From: Methanobacteriaceae archaeon
GTDB taxonomy: Archaea > Methanobacteriota > Methanobacteria > Methanobacteriales > Methanobacteriaceae
Direction: 5' to 3'
DNA length: 55,998 nt
Assembly: GCA_027318585.1 (NCBI GenBank)
Contig: DAHVOW010000011.1
Span: 1-55,998, forward strand
Under the pieces are notes generated by a model. That model was not told the origin of the DNA. It made no database searches and saw only the letters and a list, made by a program, of their open reading frames with translations. The position numbers were made by a program, and so were the translations under genes. This document shows positions 1-9,832 of the stretch, in pieces (position 1 is the stretch's first letter; every line of letters starts with the position of its first letter).

Positions 1-57
1 TTTAATTCCTTCTAATTTAAAAAATTGCGGACTGGATCCCTGTTGGGATGTAAAAAA

Positions 58-1086
58 TTATATCTCCCCCACATCGTCCCAGTTAAGGCCCACTTCCTGA
101 TACAAATCTCTTAACTGGATTTCTAACTTCTCATCAATGGGGATCCCTTCGTTTTTGAACTTTCTGATGTTCCGTTGTTCCATATCTCCTGGGATGAATA
201 CATTTGGGGTGGACTTAACTTCAGATATTAAGCCATCCACTTCTTCTTTGAATTCTTCCAGGTCCACGAACCGGGATGGATCAATGGCCGCTAAAAGGTC
301 TCCTTTGGTACACTCCACCTCGGGGTTGGCGGTTCCGGTTACAGATTTGCCGTAGGCCGCACCCACCAGGGGACCGGACATTATCTCAATCATGAAAGCC
401 AGAGCATATCCTTTATGGGCTCCGAAGGGAAGTATAGACCCTTTTATGGCTGCACAGGGGTCAATGGTTGGGTTACCATCAGCATCGAGGGCCACATTTT
501 CAGGTAGTTCCTCTCCCCGGCGCATGGCCTCCATGATCTTTCCCCTTGCCGCTGCAGAGGTGGCCATGTCCACGGAGACATAATGGCTATTAGATGGTAT
601 TCCGATTGCTATGGGGTTGGTCCCGAGTATGGGTTCTTTACCTCCTATGGGGGCCACGGCTGGTTCGGTGTTGGTGATAACCAGTCCAATGAGGTCCTGC
701 ATGATGGCCATATCCGAGTAGTAACCAGCTACCCCGAAATGATTGGAGTTATTGATGCCCACCATCCCTATACCGGTATCTTTCGCCTTTTTTATAGCCA
801 TTTCCATCCCCCGGTAGGCAATAACATGTCCAAAGCCATGGTTTCCCTTTAATAATGCCGTAGCCGGGCTTTCTCTTTCCACGGTTACGTCTGCTTGGGG
901 GTTGATGGTGCCCACTTGGAGTCCCTTAATGTACTGGGGGAATCTACCGATTCCATGGGATGAAAAACCTTTTAAATCAGCGTCGGTGGTTACTTCCGCG
1001 ACAATGGTGGCATCTTCTTCTGATACTCCCATTTTAGTAAGAATTTCTGTAATTAGGTATCGTTCCTGTTCGATGGTAATTCTCAT
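58..1086 (-). CDS. comC: L-sulfolactate dehydrogenase (Ldh2/malate dehydrogenase-2 family)
   Basis: The 342-residue protein is a full-length member of the Ldh2 NAD(P)-dependent oxidoreductase family. In methanogens this family oxidises (R)-/L-sulfolactate to sulfopyruvate in coenzyme M synthesis and may also act on malate. Visible marks are the N-terminal SSHGIGRFPQY segment, NNSNHFG near residue 113 with the family's conserved histidine, and GTNPIAIGIP followed by DMATS in the mid region. GAHKGYALAFMIEI is the usual C-terminal core. The ATG is preceded by GAGGTG with a 5-nt spacer. It starts 12 nt after purM on the same strand, so the two are probably co-transcribed. The coenzyme M gene comB lies about 37 kb away in the same window. 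Substrate choice between sulfolactate and malate is inferred from family and organism. Confidence 0.85.
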   Translation of the reverse strand: MRITIEQERYLITEILTKMGVSEEDATIVAEVTTDADLKGFSSHGIGRFPQYIKGLQVGTINPQADVTVERESPATALLKGNHGFGHVIAYRGMEMAIKKAKDTGIGMVGINNSNHFGVAGYYSDMAIMQDLIGLVITNTEPAVAPIGGKEPILGTNPIAIGIPSNSHYVSVDMATSAAARGKIMEAMRRGEELPENVALDADGNPTIDPCAAIKGSILPFGAHKGYALAFMIEIMSGPLVGAAYGKSVTGTANPEVECTKGDLLAAIDPSRFVDLEEFKEEVDGLISEVKSTPNVFIPGDMEQRNIRKFKNEGIPIDEKLEIQLRDLYQEVGLNWDDVGEI

Positions 1087-1098
1087 TCCAACACCTCT

Positions 1099-2124
1099 TT
1101 AAAGTTCTATCCATGATTCTTCCATAGTTTTCAGTTTAACTTCTCCTTTCCCATCAGCTACGACTTTGCCTATCTGCTGGGCAGGATAATACTTTTCCAC
1201 GATTTCCAAGGTCTTCTGGACGTTATCTGGGCTGGTGATAATGACAAAACCCACCCCCATATTGAAAACACGATACATTTCCTCCAGAGGAACTCCCAGA
1301 TTATAAATCGACTCAAAAATGGGCATTGGGCTTGGTAGGTTATTTAAATAATAACTTAATCCTTTTTTAAGTCTTTTAAGATTGGTAAAACCGCCACCTG
1401 TGATGTGGGCCAGACCATGCACCTCTACTTTATTTAAAAGGTCCATAACTGGTTTGACATAGATGCGGGTCGGTTCTAATAGCACCTCTCCCACCGTGAT
1501 ATCTGGATAACCAGGCAGCGGATCTCTTACCTTTAGCTGGGATTCATCCAGGAAAGCTTTTCGAGCCAGACTTAATCCATTACTGTGAATACCACTACTT
1601 GCTATTCCAATCACAGCATCCCCATCCCGTATATCTTCACCACTAATAATTCGGGCGGTGTCCACTACACCGATACCAGTTCCGGCTAGATCAAGATTAT
1701 TCACTATTCCTGGTAAAGAAGCAGTTTCACCACCAATCATGGCGATATTGGCATCCACTGATCCTTTGGCAAGTCCTTTACCTAGCTGTGATGCTATTTC
1801 AGGGTCTGGTTTTTCCACAGCCAAATAATCTACCATGGCCAATGGTTCGGCACCCACACATAGGATGTCATTTACCACCATGGCCACACAGTCAATGCCC
1901 ACTGTGTCGTACTTATCCATAAGCTCCGCCACCAGTATCTTACTCCCCACTCCATCGGTACTCATGGCCAGAGCTCTATTACCCAGTCTTAAAAGAGCGG
2001 CAAAGTGTCCGGTGTCGGTTATTACATCTTGGAGTTTCAGGGTAGATTTAAGTTGGGATACCATAGCTGCCACTGTGACCTCTTCCAGGTCAATATCTAC
2101 GCCTGATTCAGAATAGGTTACCAT
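1099..2124 (-). CDS. purM: Phosphoribosylformylglycinamidine cyclo-ligase (AIR synthetase)
   Basis: PurM closes the imidazole ring of formylglycinamidine ribonucleotide to give AIR in purine synthesis, using ATP. At 341 residues it has normal length. The N-terminal half shows the PurM/ThiL-type fold with STDGVGSKILVAELMDKYDTVGIDCVAMVVNDILCVGAEPL. MIGGETASLPGI and GIASSGIHSNGLSLAR are the nucleotide- and substrate-binding loops, and HITGGGFTNLKRL is C-terminal. The start follows GGTGAT with a 3-nt spacer, an arrangement seen repeatedly in this window. It lies 55 nt downstream of fttA and 12 nt upstream of comC on the minus strand. PurP, another purine enzyme, lies about 3 kb away on the same strand but has its own promoter. 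Confidence 0.95.
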   Translation of the reverse strand: MVTYSESGVDIDLEEVTVAAMVSQLKSTLKLQDVITDTGHFAALLRLGNRALAMSTDGVGSKILVAELMDKYDTVGIDCVAMVVNDILCVGAEPLAMVDYLAVEKPDPEIASQLGKGLAKGSVDANIAMIGGETASLPGIVNNLDLAGTGIGVVDTARIISGEDIRDGDAVIGIASSGIHSNGLSLARKAFLDESQLKVRDPLPGYPDITVGEVLLEPTRIYVKPVMDLLNKVEVHGLAHITGGGFTNLKRLKKGLSYYLNNLPSPMPIFESIYNLGVPLEEMYRVFNMGVGFVIITSPDNVQKTLEIVEKYYPAQQIGKVVADGKGEVKLKTMEESWIEL

Positions 2125-2179
2125 TACATCACCAAGTCTTTGATTGTTAATCTAAAATGAATATCATTCTACCCGAAGT

Positions 2180-4084
2180 TTACTGTATCCTGACAGTTTC
2201 CAAGTTCATGGGAGTCTTGGTTTCAATTTTATAGCTCCGGTAGATGCTGCTGGCCAGGTCCAGTGTTTTGTAGTTGTCTCCGTGGCAGACTAGGATCTTT
2301 TCGGGCTTGGGTGAGATCCTTCTAATGTAATCCATTAGTTGTTTACGGTCAGAGTGCCCACTGAACCCTTCGATTGTGGTTATCTGCATCTTCACGTTAT
2401 AAACATTTGTTTTCCCGTCTTCTTTTAGGGGTATTTCCTTCCAACCCTTTTGTATTCTTCTTCCCAGGGAACCTTCTGATTGGTATCCTACAAATACCAG
2501 GCTGCTCTTTTCATCTTCACAGAGCCATTTAAAGTATTCTACTGAATTTCCTCCGGTTAACATACCGGAAGTGGATAGAATTATAGCGGGTTCTCCTTCC
2601 ACTATATCTCGACGATTTTCAACCCCATTGACTTTGTGGAAGACGTCAGATATAAATGGGTTTCGACCCATATGAAATATCTGATCCCTCAGATCCTTGC
2701 TCAGATACTCTGGACGGGCGGTGTGGATGGCGTTAGCTTCCCAGATCATCCCATCAATGTATATTGGCACTTCTTCAATAATTCCATGCCTCATATATTC
2801 TTCCAGGACTATCATCAATTCCTGGGCCCTTCCCACTGCAAATACCGGGACCAGAACCTTTCCTCCTCTTTCCAGGGTGTGGTATATGGTTTTGATCAAT
2901 TTTTTCTCGGCATCATTTCGGGTAGGCTGCACATCATCATGGCCTCCGTAGGTACTCTCCATAACCAGTGATTCGATACGTGGAAACTTGGATACTGCGG
3001 GTTCTAAGAGTCTGCTTCGTTCAAATTTGAAATCTCCAGTGTAGACAAAGTTGTGCTGCCCATCACCAATGTGCATATGGGTGATGGCAGATCCAAGAAT
3101 GTGCCCAGCGTTGTGGAGTGTTAAACGGATGTCCGGGGCGATGTCTGTTACTTCCCCATAGTCCAGGGTTATGGTGTGTTTGATGCACTTTTTAACATGT
3201 TTAACGTTAAAAGGCAGGGGACTGTCTTCTCGGTGGGCAATATCAATATGATCGAGTTGAAGAAGAGTCATCAAATCTCGGGTGGGGGTGGTACAGTACA
3301 CGGGACCATCGTAACCATAGTGGTATAAGTATGGTAAGAATCCTGAGTGGTCAAGGTGGGCGTGGGAGATAATCACCGCATCCAGATCATCTAACACAAA
3401 CTCTGGAACATTCAAGTAGGGGTAAGAACTTTTGTCATCACTTCCTGCCACATTAACCCCACAGTCAAGTAGTATTTTACTGTTGCTGGTTTGTAAAAAT
3501 AATGAGGAACGGCCCACTTCTCTAAAACCACCTAAAGCAGTTATACGGGTCCAATCATTATCCATAAAAACCGGGCGATGTATGCGGTTTCCCAGTTCCT
3601 GCAAAATCTTCTTTCTCTCTTTACTATTCTGTCTGAGAGTTCTTCTGATCCTTTGGATAACCTCAGATGATATAGGAGGTGTTCTAAGAATTTTAGGTGC
3701 CCAACCAATCTGTTTCACGATCTCTCGGGAAGTTGCCCCGTACTTACCAATTACCAATCCTGGCTTTCGGGCTTCGATGATGACTTCACAAGTTACTTCA
3801 TCAAAGGATATGTTGGTGATCTTAGCCTCCTGGGGAACGATCTTATGAATACGGTTGATGGAAGCCTCGGGATCCATGAGCACAGTCTTGTCCGAGCGGA
3901 TGATGATCCTTTTGCGGAGATCCTTGGCCAGATCCCGGATAAGATCGCCATTTTCAGTAATGATCTCCGGATTTTTGGTGTATATCACCACCTCTGGCCC
4001 TTCGAATTCCACTTTGGCGACTTGCACTCTTTTGGGCAATCTTTGTACTATGGTATTTTTGATTTCTTGAATCTCTGAACCCAT
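2180..4084 (-). CDS. fttA: Archaeal transcription termination factor FttA (aCPSF1), KH/metallo-beta-lactamase/beta-CASP nuclease
   Basis: The 634-residue protein has the complete aCPSF1 layout. Two N-terminal KH-like RNA-binding modules (about residues 1-150) include an IGKYG loop. A metallo-beta-lactamase domain carries the zinc motif HAHLDHSG at about residue 240, and a beta-CASP insert is followed by the C-terminal GFSGHSDRKQ and VCHGDN motifs. The family is the archaeal homologue of CPSF73; it cleaves nascent RNA at U-rich sites and drives factor-dependent termination. The ATG is preceded by GTGAT and a 3-nt spacer. It lies 70 nt downstream of psmB, and the spacer holds a perfect 14-bp palindrome (4118-4131), so read-through from psmB and a separate promoter are both possible. 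Confidence 0.93.
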   Translation of the reverse strand: MGSEIQEIKNTIVQRLPKRVQVAKVEFEGPEVVIYTKNPEIITENGDLIRDLAKDLRKRIIIRSDKTVLMDPEASINRIHKIVPQEAKITNISFDEVTCEVIIEARKPGLVIGKYGATSREIVKQIGWAPKILRTPPISSEVIQRIRRTLRQNSKERKKILQELGNRIHRPVFMDNDWTRITALGGFREVGRSSLFLQTSNSKILLDCGVNVAGSDDKSSYPYLNVPEFVLDDLDAVIISHAHLDHSGFLPYLYHYGYDGPVYCTTPTRDLMTLLQLDHIDIAHREDSPLPFNVKHVKKCIKHTITLDYGEVTDIAPDIRLTLHNAGHILGSAITHMHIGDGQHNFVYTGDFKFERSRLLEPAVSKFPRIESLVMESTYGGHDDVQPTRNDAEKKLIKTIYHTLERGGKVLVPVFAVGRAQELMIVLEEYMRHGIIEEVPIYIDGMIWEANAIHTARPEYLSKDLRDQIFHMGRNPFISDVFHKVNGVENRRDIVEGEPAIILSTSGMLTGGNSVEYFKWLCEDEKSSLVFVGYQSEGSLGRRIQKGWKEIPLKEDGKTNVYNVKMQITTIEGFSGHSDRKQLMDYIRRISPKPEKILVCHGDNYKTLDLASSIYRSYKIETKTPMNLETVRIQ

Positions 4085-4117
4085 AACATCACGTCTAGAA
4101 AAATAGAAATAAAGTCC

Positions 4118-4131
4118 GGACCTTAAGGTCC
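4118..4131. promoter_or_regulatory. 14-bp perfect palindrome between psmB and fttA
   Basis: GGACCTTAAGGTCC reads the same on both strands and sits in the 70-nt spacer between the psmB stop and the fttA start. On the minus strand it follows a T-run at 4132-4143. It could be a protein-binding dyad or, as RNA, a short hairpin in the fttA leader. The role is unknown. Confidence 0.4.
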
Positions 4132-4154
4132 TAAAAAATTAATTAAAAGTAGAG

Positions 4155-4790
<636 letters not shown>

Positions 4791-4856
4791 TACACCTCTA
4801 TTAAAATAAATACTAAGTCAAAAAATAAGTTTTCTAATGGCTACTTTAATATTCAT

Positions 4857-4868
4857 GGTATATAAATA
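4857..4868 (-). promoter_or_regulatory. TATA-like promoter element for psmB
   Basis: The minus strand reads AATATTTATATACC here, close to the archaeal TATA consensus, with a start site expected near 4832 and psmB beginning at 4787. The element is AT-rich and nearly symmetric, so it is a prediction from position and composition only. Confidence 0.45.
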
Positions 4869-5009
4869 TTACTAGTTAAGGTTTTTACCCTTTAATTGCC
4901 TTTTAAGGCCTTATTTTTTAAGATTATGTCCTTAGAAAATTGTTTTTAAGACACGATTTAGCCATAAAAAACCGATAAAAAAAAATTAATGGAGATAAAA
5001 AAAGGATAT

Positions 5010-6101
<1,092 letters not shown>

Positions 6102-6195
6102 GTTTTGTTTCCTCCACATATTCCTCCACTTAATACTATGAGTTACTAGATTATGGATTGTATGAGGTAGTTATTTTTTTCGTCTTGATCTTTCG

Positions 6196-6221
6196 TATCA
6201 CTATTCATAAATATAGTGATA
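6196..6221 (-). promoter_or_regulatory. Inverted repeat enclosing the purP TATA box
   Basis: TATCACTAT and ATAGTGATA form a perfect 9-bp inverted repeat with an 8-bp spacer. On the minus strand the spacer region reads TATTTATGA, a TATA-like element placed about 100 bp before the purP start codon. A dyad covering a TATA box is the classic position for an archaeal repressor. The binding protein is not identified. Confidence 0.5.
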
Positions 6222-6328
6222 TTTATAATAAAAAAAACACGATAAAAAGACCTAAAATATCATTTAAACAATTAAACTATTTTTTCAAAAATTAGTAATA
6301 AAAAAAAGGGAATGGAAAATTGGAAAAT

Positions 6329-6856
6329 TTATCTATCATCCACAAGAACTTTCAATTCCCCACTTTCAATGTCTATGATGAGTCCATGAATAGGAACATC
6401 ATCGGGAATAAGTGGAGAACTCTTAATCTCTTCAACAACCTGGATGACATTGGATTCTTCGCCGTCAATAGCTCCGATCCATTCTTTGATATCAACTTTA
6501 GCTATTTCTTCTGGATCAATACCCTTCTCTTCCATGGATGTTTTAAGTTTTTCAGGGTCGACGTTGGCCATCCCACAGTTGGTGTGGCCGATGACCATTA
6601 CCTCTTCCACACCCAGAGCGAATATGGAGGCTGCCACTGATCGAATCACGTCTCTGCCAGCCACGGTGTTCCCTGCATTTTTTATGATCTTGGCATCGCC
6701 ACGTTCAATACCTAATGCTGGCTCTAAAAATCCGGTGAGCCGGGTATCCATACAGGTAACAATGGAGAGTTTCTTTTGGGGCATATGGCTCATCTTTTTT
6801 GGCTCAAATTCCTTGGTAAAATCCTCATTGGCCTTTAATACCTTGTCAATCATCAT
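6329..6856 (-). CDS. cab: Beta-class carbonic anhydrase
   Basis: The enzyme interconverts CO2 and bicarbonate. The 175-residue protein matches the short archaeal beta class (Cab of Methanothermobacter). Zinc ligands are visible as Cys35 in TCMDTRL, His91 and Cys94 in GHTNCGM, and Asp37 and Arg39 form the usual dyad. The start follows AGGTGAT with a 3-nt spacer. It lies 44 nt downstream of the second fdhB on the same strand, so it is probably the last gene of the formate operon. There it would handle CO2 released by formate oxidation; this role is inferred from position. Confidence 0.93.
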   Translation of the reverse strand: MMIDKVLKANEDFTKEFEPKKMSHMPQKKLSIVTCMDTRLTGFLEPALGIERGDAKIIKNAGNTVAGRDVIRSVAASIFALGVEEVMVIGHTNCGMANVDPEKLKTSMEEKGIDPEEIAKVDIKEWIGAIDGEESNVIQVVEEIKSSPLIPDDVPIHGLIIDIESGELKVLVDDR

Positions 6857-6900
6857 GGTATCACCTAAAAAATATTAAAAAAAAATTGGATGTGAGGAGA

Positions 6901-8097
6901 TTATTCCTCACTTGGTTCTTTGTCCACTACAGATAGTGGTGGTTTTTTGTCCCTGTCATATCCGGGGTGGTAGTCAAAGACATCTTGGATGTTGCGGTTT
7001 ACTTTGTGGAAAATTTTGGCTAGTGGTATTTCTGCTGGACAGACTTCTTCGCATTGTCCGCAGTTGGTGCAGGAGTCCACCATGTGGATCATTCTCACAA
7101 AGTGGAACATTGGTGAAGGGGGAATTTCCCCTTTCCCTACCCAATCATCTGATTCCGATTCAATGGTACATTTTATGCACCAGCAAATTGGGCAGGCTTC
7201 TCTGCAACCGTAACATTTAATGCATCGGTCAAATTCGTTGATATATGCATCTATATCTAACAATCCACCTTCTTCTCCGAAGTCTTTGGCTTGCCATTTG
7301 TTGGCCAAATTAACCATGGCTTTGTCGATATTGGCTCTGATTTCAATGCCCTTAGGCACTGGGTCCTGAACCTTTAGGGCTCCAGCATCTATGGCTTTCT
7401 GCAAGATATCTGCACCTTTTTCTGAGAATACTTCGACAAAGGTGGCTTTTCCAGCTAGAGGTCCTATGACTCCCCAGTTACCCATTGCTATATCTGACAT
7501 CACGGGTATATTGTTTTCACATCGTCTGCAGTTGGTTCTTCGGCCGTAACCCTGGTCTTCCAGTTCGTCAACACTTATCTCTTTTTCTTCATCAGCAGTT
7601 TCGATGATAAGGTTTCCTTTGGCGATTTCTTCCTTCAAAACATCATCAGGGTCGAGATCGTAGAATTTTTCGATCATTTCTCTGGCTTTAACGGGAGGCA
7701 AAGTTCCACCACAGTTAACGCCGATCATCACCACGTTTTCTGGGTCTATCTGTTTTCTTTTCATGAGTTCTACGATGCTCATTGCATCGCAGGGTTTAGT
7801 GGTCACTGCAATTTTTATATCCTTAGCTCCATCCAGGTAATTGCTCAGGGTATTGCAAATGTTGAGGGTTCCACAGTGTAGTGAACCTGCTGTTTCTATG
7901 ATCTTCTCGGGGTCTTTAATTAAAGTAGGCACGGCATCGTAGAGGTCTGAACCTTTTTTAACGGCTAGAACCGCGTCTACAATTCCTTCTTCCAGTAAGA
8001 ATTTCATTATAGAGGTTACAGCTCCTCCGCATTCTCCACTTCCAGCAATTTCTTCATCGGGAGACCATGCATAATACATATCGTTTACTTGCACCAT
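6901..8097 (-). CDS. fdhB: Second formate dehydrogenase beta subunit / F420-binding oxidoreductase (FdhB/FrhB family)
   Basis: This is a paralogue of the fdhB at 8632-9828, very similar along its length. FdhB/FrhB proteins carry FAD and Fe-S clusters and pass electrons to or from coenzyme F420. Visible are the N-terminal GECGGAVT segment, GRRTNCRRC, and two C-terminal ferredoxin motifs, CIKCYGCREACPICWC and CTNCGQCEEVCP. I choose ATG 8097 because GGTGAT sits 4 nt upstream and this gives 398 residues, the same length as the first copy; an in-frame GTG lies three codons earlier. The ribosome site overlaps the stop of the mvhD-like gene, so the two are translationally coupled. No second fdhA is present, so this copy may serve MvhD/Hdr rather than a separate formate dehydrogenase (inference). 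Confidence 0.88.
   Translation of the reverse strand: MVQVNDMYYAWSPDEEIAGSGECGGAVTSIMKFLLEEGIVDAVLAVKKGSDLYDAVPTLIKDPEKIIETAGSLHCGTLNICNTLSNYLDGAKDIKIAVTTKPCDAMSIVELMKRKQIDPENVVMIGVNCGGTLPPVKAREMIEKFYDLDPDDVLKEEIAKGNLIIETADEEKEISVDELEDQGYGRRTNCRRCENNIPVMSDIAMGNWGVIGPLAGKATFVEVFSEKGADILQKAIDAGALKVQDPVPKGIEIRANIDKAMVNLANKWQAKDFGEEGGLLDIDAYINEFDRCIKCYGCREACPICWCIKCTIESESDDWVGKGEIPPSPMFHFVRMIHMVDSCTNCGQCEEVCPAEIPLAKIFHKVNRNIQDVFDYHPGYDRDKKPPLSVVDKEPSEE
7011..7086. repeat. Near-identical 76-bp segment shared by the two fdhB copies (copy 1)
   Basis: Bases 7011-7086 match 8736-8811 at 75 of 76 positions by eye, including silent sites. The segment encodes the second ferredoxin motif. It is flanked by sequence that differs freely between the copies, which suggests gene conversion. 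Confidence 0.8.
7403..7482. repeat. Exact 80-bp repeat shared by the two fdhB copies (copy 1)
   Basis: Bases 7403-7482 are identical to 9134-9213. Neighbouring codons differ at many third positions, so this identity exceeds what protein constraint alone would give and points to recent gene conversion. Confidence 0.85.
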
Positions 8098-8102
8098 GTT
8101 AA

Positions 8103-8525
8103 TCACCCGGCCTCAGCCTTTTGTCTCCACGAGAATGGCCCAAGTTCTTTGACTTTTTCACTTACCATGGTCATTGTGTTGGCAAATTTTTCACCTTCTG
8201 AAGCAGATATCCAATCCAAGAAGAATCTTCCTTCTTCGATTCCCATAGTAGTTAGAACTGTTTTTAAGGCTGTCATTCTGCGATCACATGCGAAATTTCC
8301 TCTATCGTAGTGGCAGTCTCCAAAGTGGCATCCTGCTACCATAACTCCGTCTGCACCTTCATCGAATGCTTTTAAGATGAAAAGTGGATTAATTCTACCA
8401 GAGCACATTACCCTGATAACACGGACGTTTGGAGGATATTGCATCCTCGCGGTACCGGCAGTATCTGCCCCTCCATAAGAACACCAGTTACAACAAAAAA
8501 CTATTATTTTGGGTTCCCATTCCAT
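8103..8525 (-). CDS. mvhD: MvhD-like [2Fe-2S] electron-transfer protein (hydrogenase/Hdr-linking delta subunit)
   Basis: MvhD links hydrogenase or formate dehydrogenase to the bifurcating HdrABC complex. The protein shows the family's cysteines: CCNWCSYGGAD near the N terminus, VMCSGRINP, and GCHFGDCHY. I choose ATG 8525 (MEWEPKII, 140 residues) because GGAG lies 9 nt upstream and this equals the usual family length; an open frame extends 16 codons further but has no good ribosome site. It sits between two fdhB genes and its stop overlaps the ribosome site of the downstream one. The context suggests a formate- or F420-dependent electron path into Hdr. No hdr or mvhAG genes are in the window. 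Confidence 0.88.
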   Translation of the reverse strand: MEWEPKIIVFCCNWCSYGGADTAGTARMQYPPNVRVIRVMCSGRINPLFILKAFDEGADGVMVAGCHFGDCHYDRGNFACDRRMTALKTVLTTMGIEEGRFFLDWISASEGEKFANTMTMVSEKVKELGPFSWRQKAEAG

Positions 8526-8631
8526 AAGCGTCTTCTCCTGTTTAATTCTCTTTTTCATTAGTTCTATGAACATTTAGGATTCAAGTACATAAAATAATAT
8601 GGGAAGTGAGGATACCCCACTTCAATTTATT

Positions 8632-9828
8632 TTACTTACCTGCTTCCAGAGGGAAATAGGAGAATGGCGGCATTCCCTCTTTAACTCCTCGTTCGTATCC
8701 GTAGACTTCCTTCATCTTGGAGTTGATTTCATGCCAAATTTTGGCTAGTGGTATTTCTGCTGGGCAGACTTCTTCGCATTGTCCGCAGTTGGTGCAGGAG
8801 TCCACCATGTGTATTAAACGTTCCATGTGGAACATTGGAGATGGTGGTATAGTTCCCTTTGCCAACCATTCTGGTCCATCTGCTTCTAGAGTACATTCTT
8901 CACAGTAGCAGATGGGGCAGGATTCCCGGCAGCCATAGCACTTGATACATCTATCGAACTCATCCAAGTACTGGGCGAAGGTAGCCATTATCTCGCCCCT
9001 ACTTTCGTCGAAGTCTTTGGCTTGCCATTTACTGGCCAGTTTAGCCATTATTTTGTCGATGTTGGCCCGGATCTCCACACCTTTTGGTATGGGTTCCTGG
9101 GTGTTTAATACCCCTGCATTAATGGCCTTGTCTAAGATATCTGCACCTTTTTCTGAGAATACTTCGACAAAGGTGGCTTTTCCAGCTAGAGGTCCTATGA
9201 CTCCCCAGTTACCAAGGGCCAAATCTGCCATACGGGGTATATTAATTTCGCATCGTCTGCAGTTGGTTCTTCGGCCGTAGCCTTGATCTTCCAGTTCATC
9301 GATGCTAATCTCTTGTTCTCCATCGGCTGTTTCTATTATAAGATTCCCTTTAGCAATCTCTTCTTTAATAACAGCGTCAGGATCGATTTCGTAGAATTTT
9401 TCGATCATTTCCCGTGCCTTCACAGGAGGCATGGTTCCGCCACAGTTTACCCCTACAACGATTATGTTATCTTCGTCTATTTGCTCACGTTTCATGAGCT
9501 CTACCAGGGTCATGGCATCGCATGGCTTGGCAGTGACGGCGATTTTCATATTTCTGGCACCATCTAAATATTTTTCTAGAGTCTTGGCCATGTTGAGGGT
9601 CCCACAATGCAGGGAACCTGCGGTTTCTATTATCTTTTCGGGATCACTGATCAGGGTGGGAACTGCGTCATAGAGGTCTGAACCTTTCTTAACGGCTAGA
9701 ACTGCGTCCACTATACCATCTTCTAACAGAAACTTCAGTATTGTGGTTACTGCTCCACCGCATTCACCACTTGCGGCTATTTCATCGTCCGAACCCCAAG
9801 CGTAGCACATATCACCTACTTGAACCAT
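8632..9828 (-). CDS. fdhB: Formate dehydrogenase beta subunit (F420-reducing)
   Basis: FdhB takes electrons from FdhA through Fe-S clusters and FAD and reduces coenzyme F420. The 398-residue protein has GECGGAVTTI near the N terminus, GVNCGGTMPP and YGRRTNCRRCE in the middle, and the ferredoxin motifs CIKCYGCRESCPICYC and CTNCGQCEEVCP near the C terminus. The start is supported by a GGTGAT-like site and lies 4 nt after the fdhA stop, the usual fdhAB arrangement. Two segments (8736-8811 and 9134-9213) are nearly or fully identical to the second fdhB downstream. Confidence 0.94.
   Translation of the reverse strand: MVQVGDMCYAWGSDDEIAASGECGGAVTTILKFLLEDGIVDAVLAVKKGSDLYDAVPTLISDPEKIIETAGSLHCGTLNMAKTLEKYLDGARNMKIAVTAKPCDAMTLVELMKREQIDEDNIIVVGVNCGGTMPPVKAREMIEKFYEIDPDAVIKEEIAKGNLIIETADGEQEISIDELEDQGYGRRTNCRRCEINIPRMADLALGNWGVIGPLAGKATFVEVFSEKGADILDKAINAGVLNTQEPIPKGVEIRANIDKIMAKLASKWQAKDFDESRGEIMATFAQYLDEFDRCIKCYGCRESCPICYCEECTLEADGPEWLAKGTIPPSPMFHMERLIHMVDSCTNCGQCEEVCPAEIPLAKIWHEINSKMKEVYGYERGVKEGMPPFSYFPLEAGK
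8736..8811. repeat. Near-identical 76-bp segment shared by the two fdhB copies (copy 2)
   Basis: This is the partner of 7011-7086; a single A/G difference was seen by eye. Confidence 0.8.
9134..9213. repeat. Exact 80-bp repeat shared by the two fdhB copies (copy 2)
   Basis: This is the partner of 7403-7482, identical over all 80 bases. Confidence 0.85.
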
Positions 9829-9832
9829 AGGA

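Noticed and set aside
1..57. Small hairpin ATCCC/GGGAT after comC
   Set aside because: The stem is only 5 bp and the T-run lies before it on the minus strand, so it does not look like a terminator.
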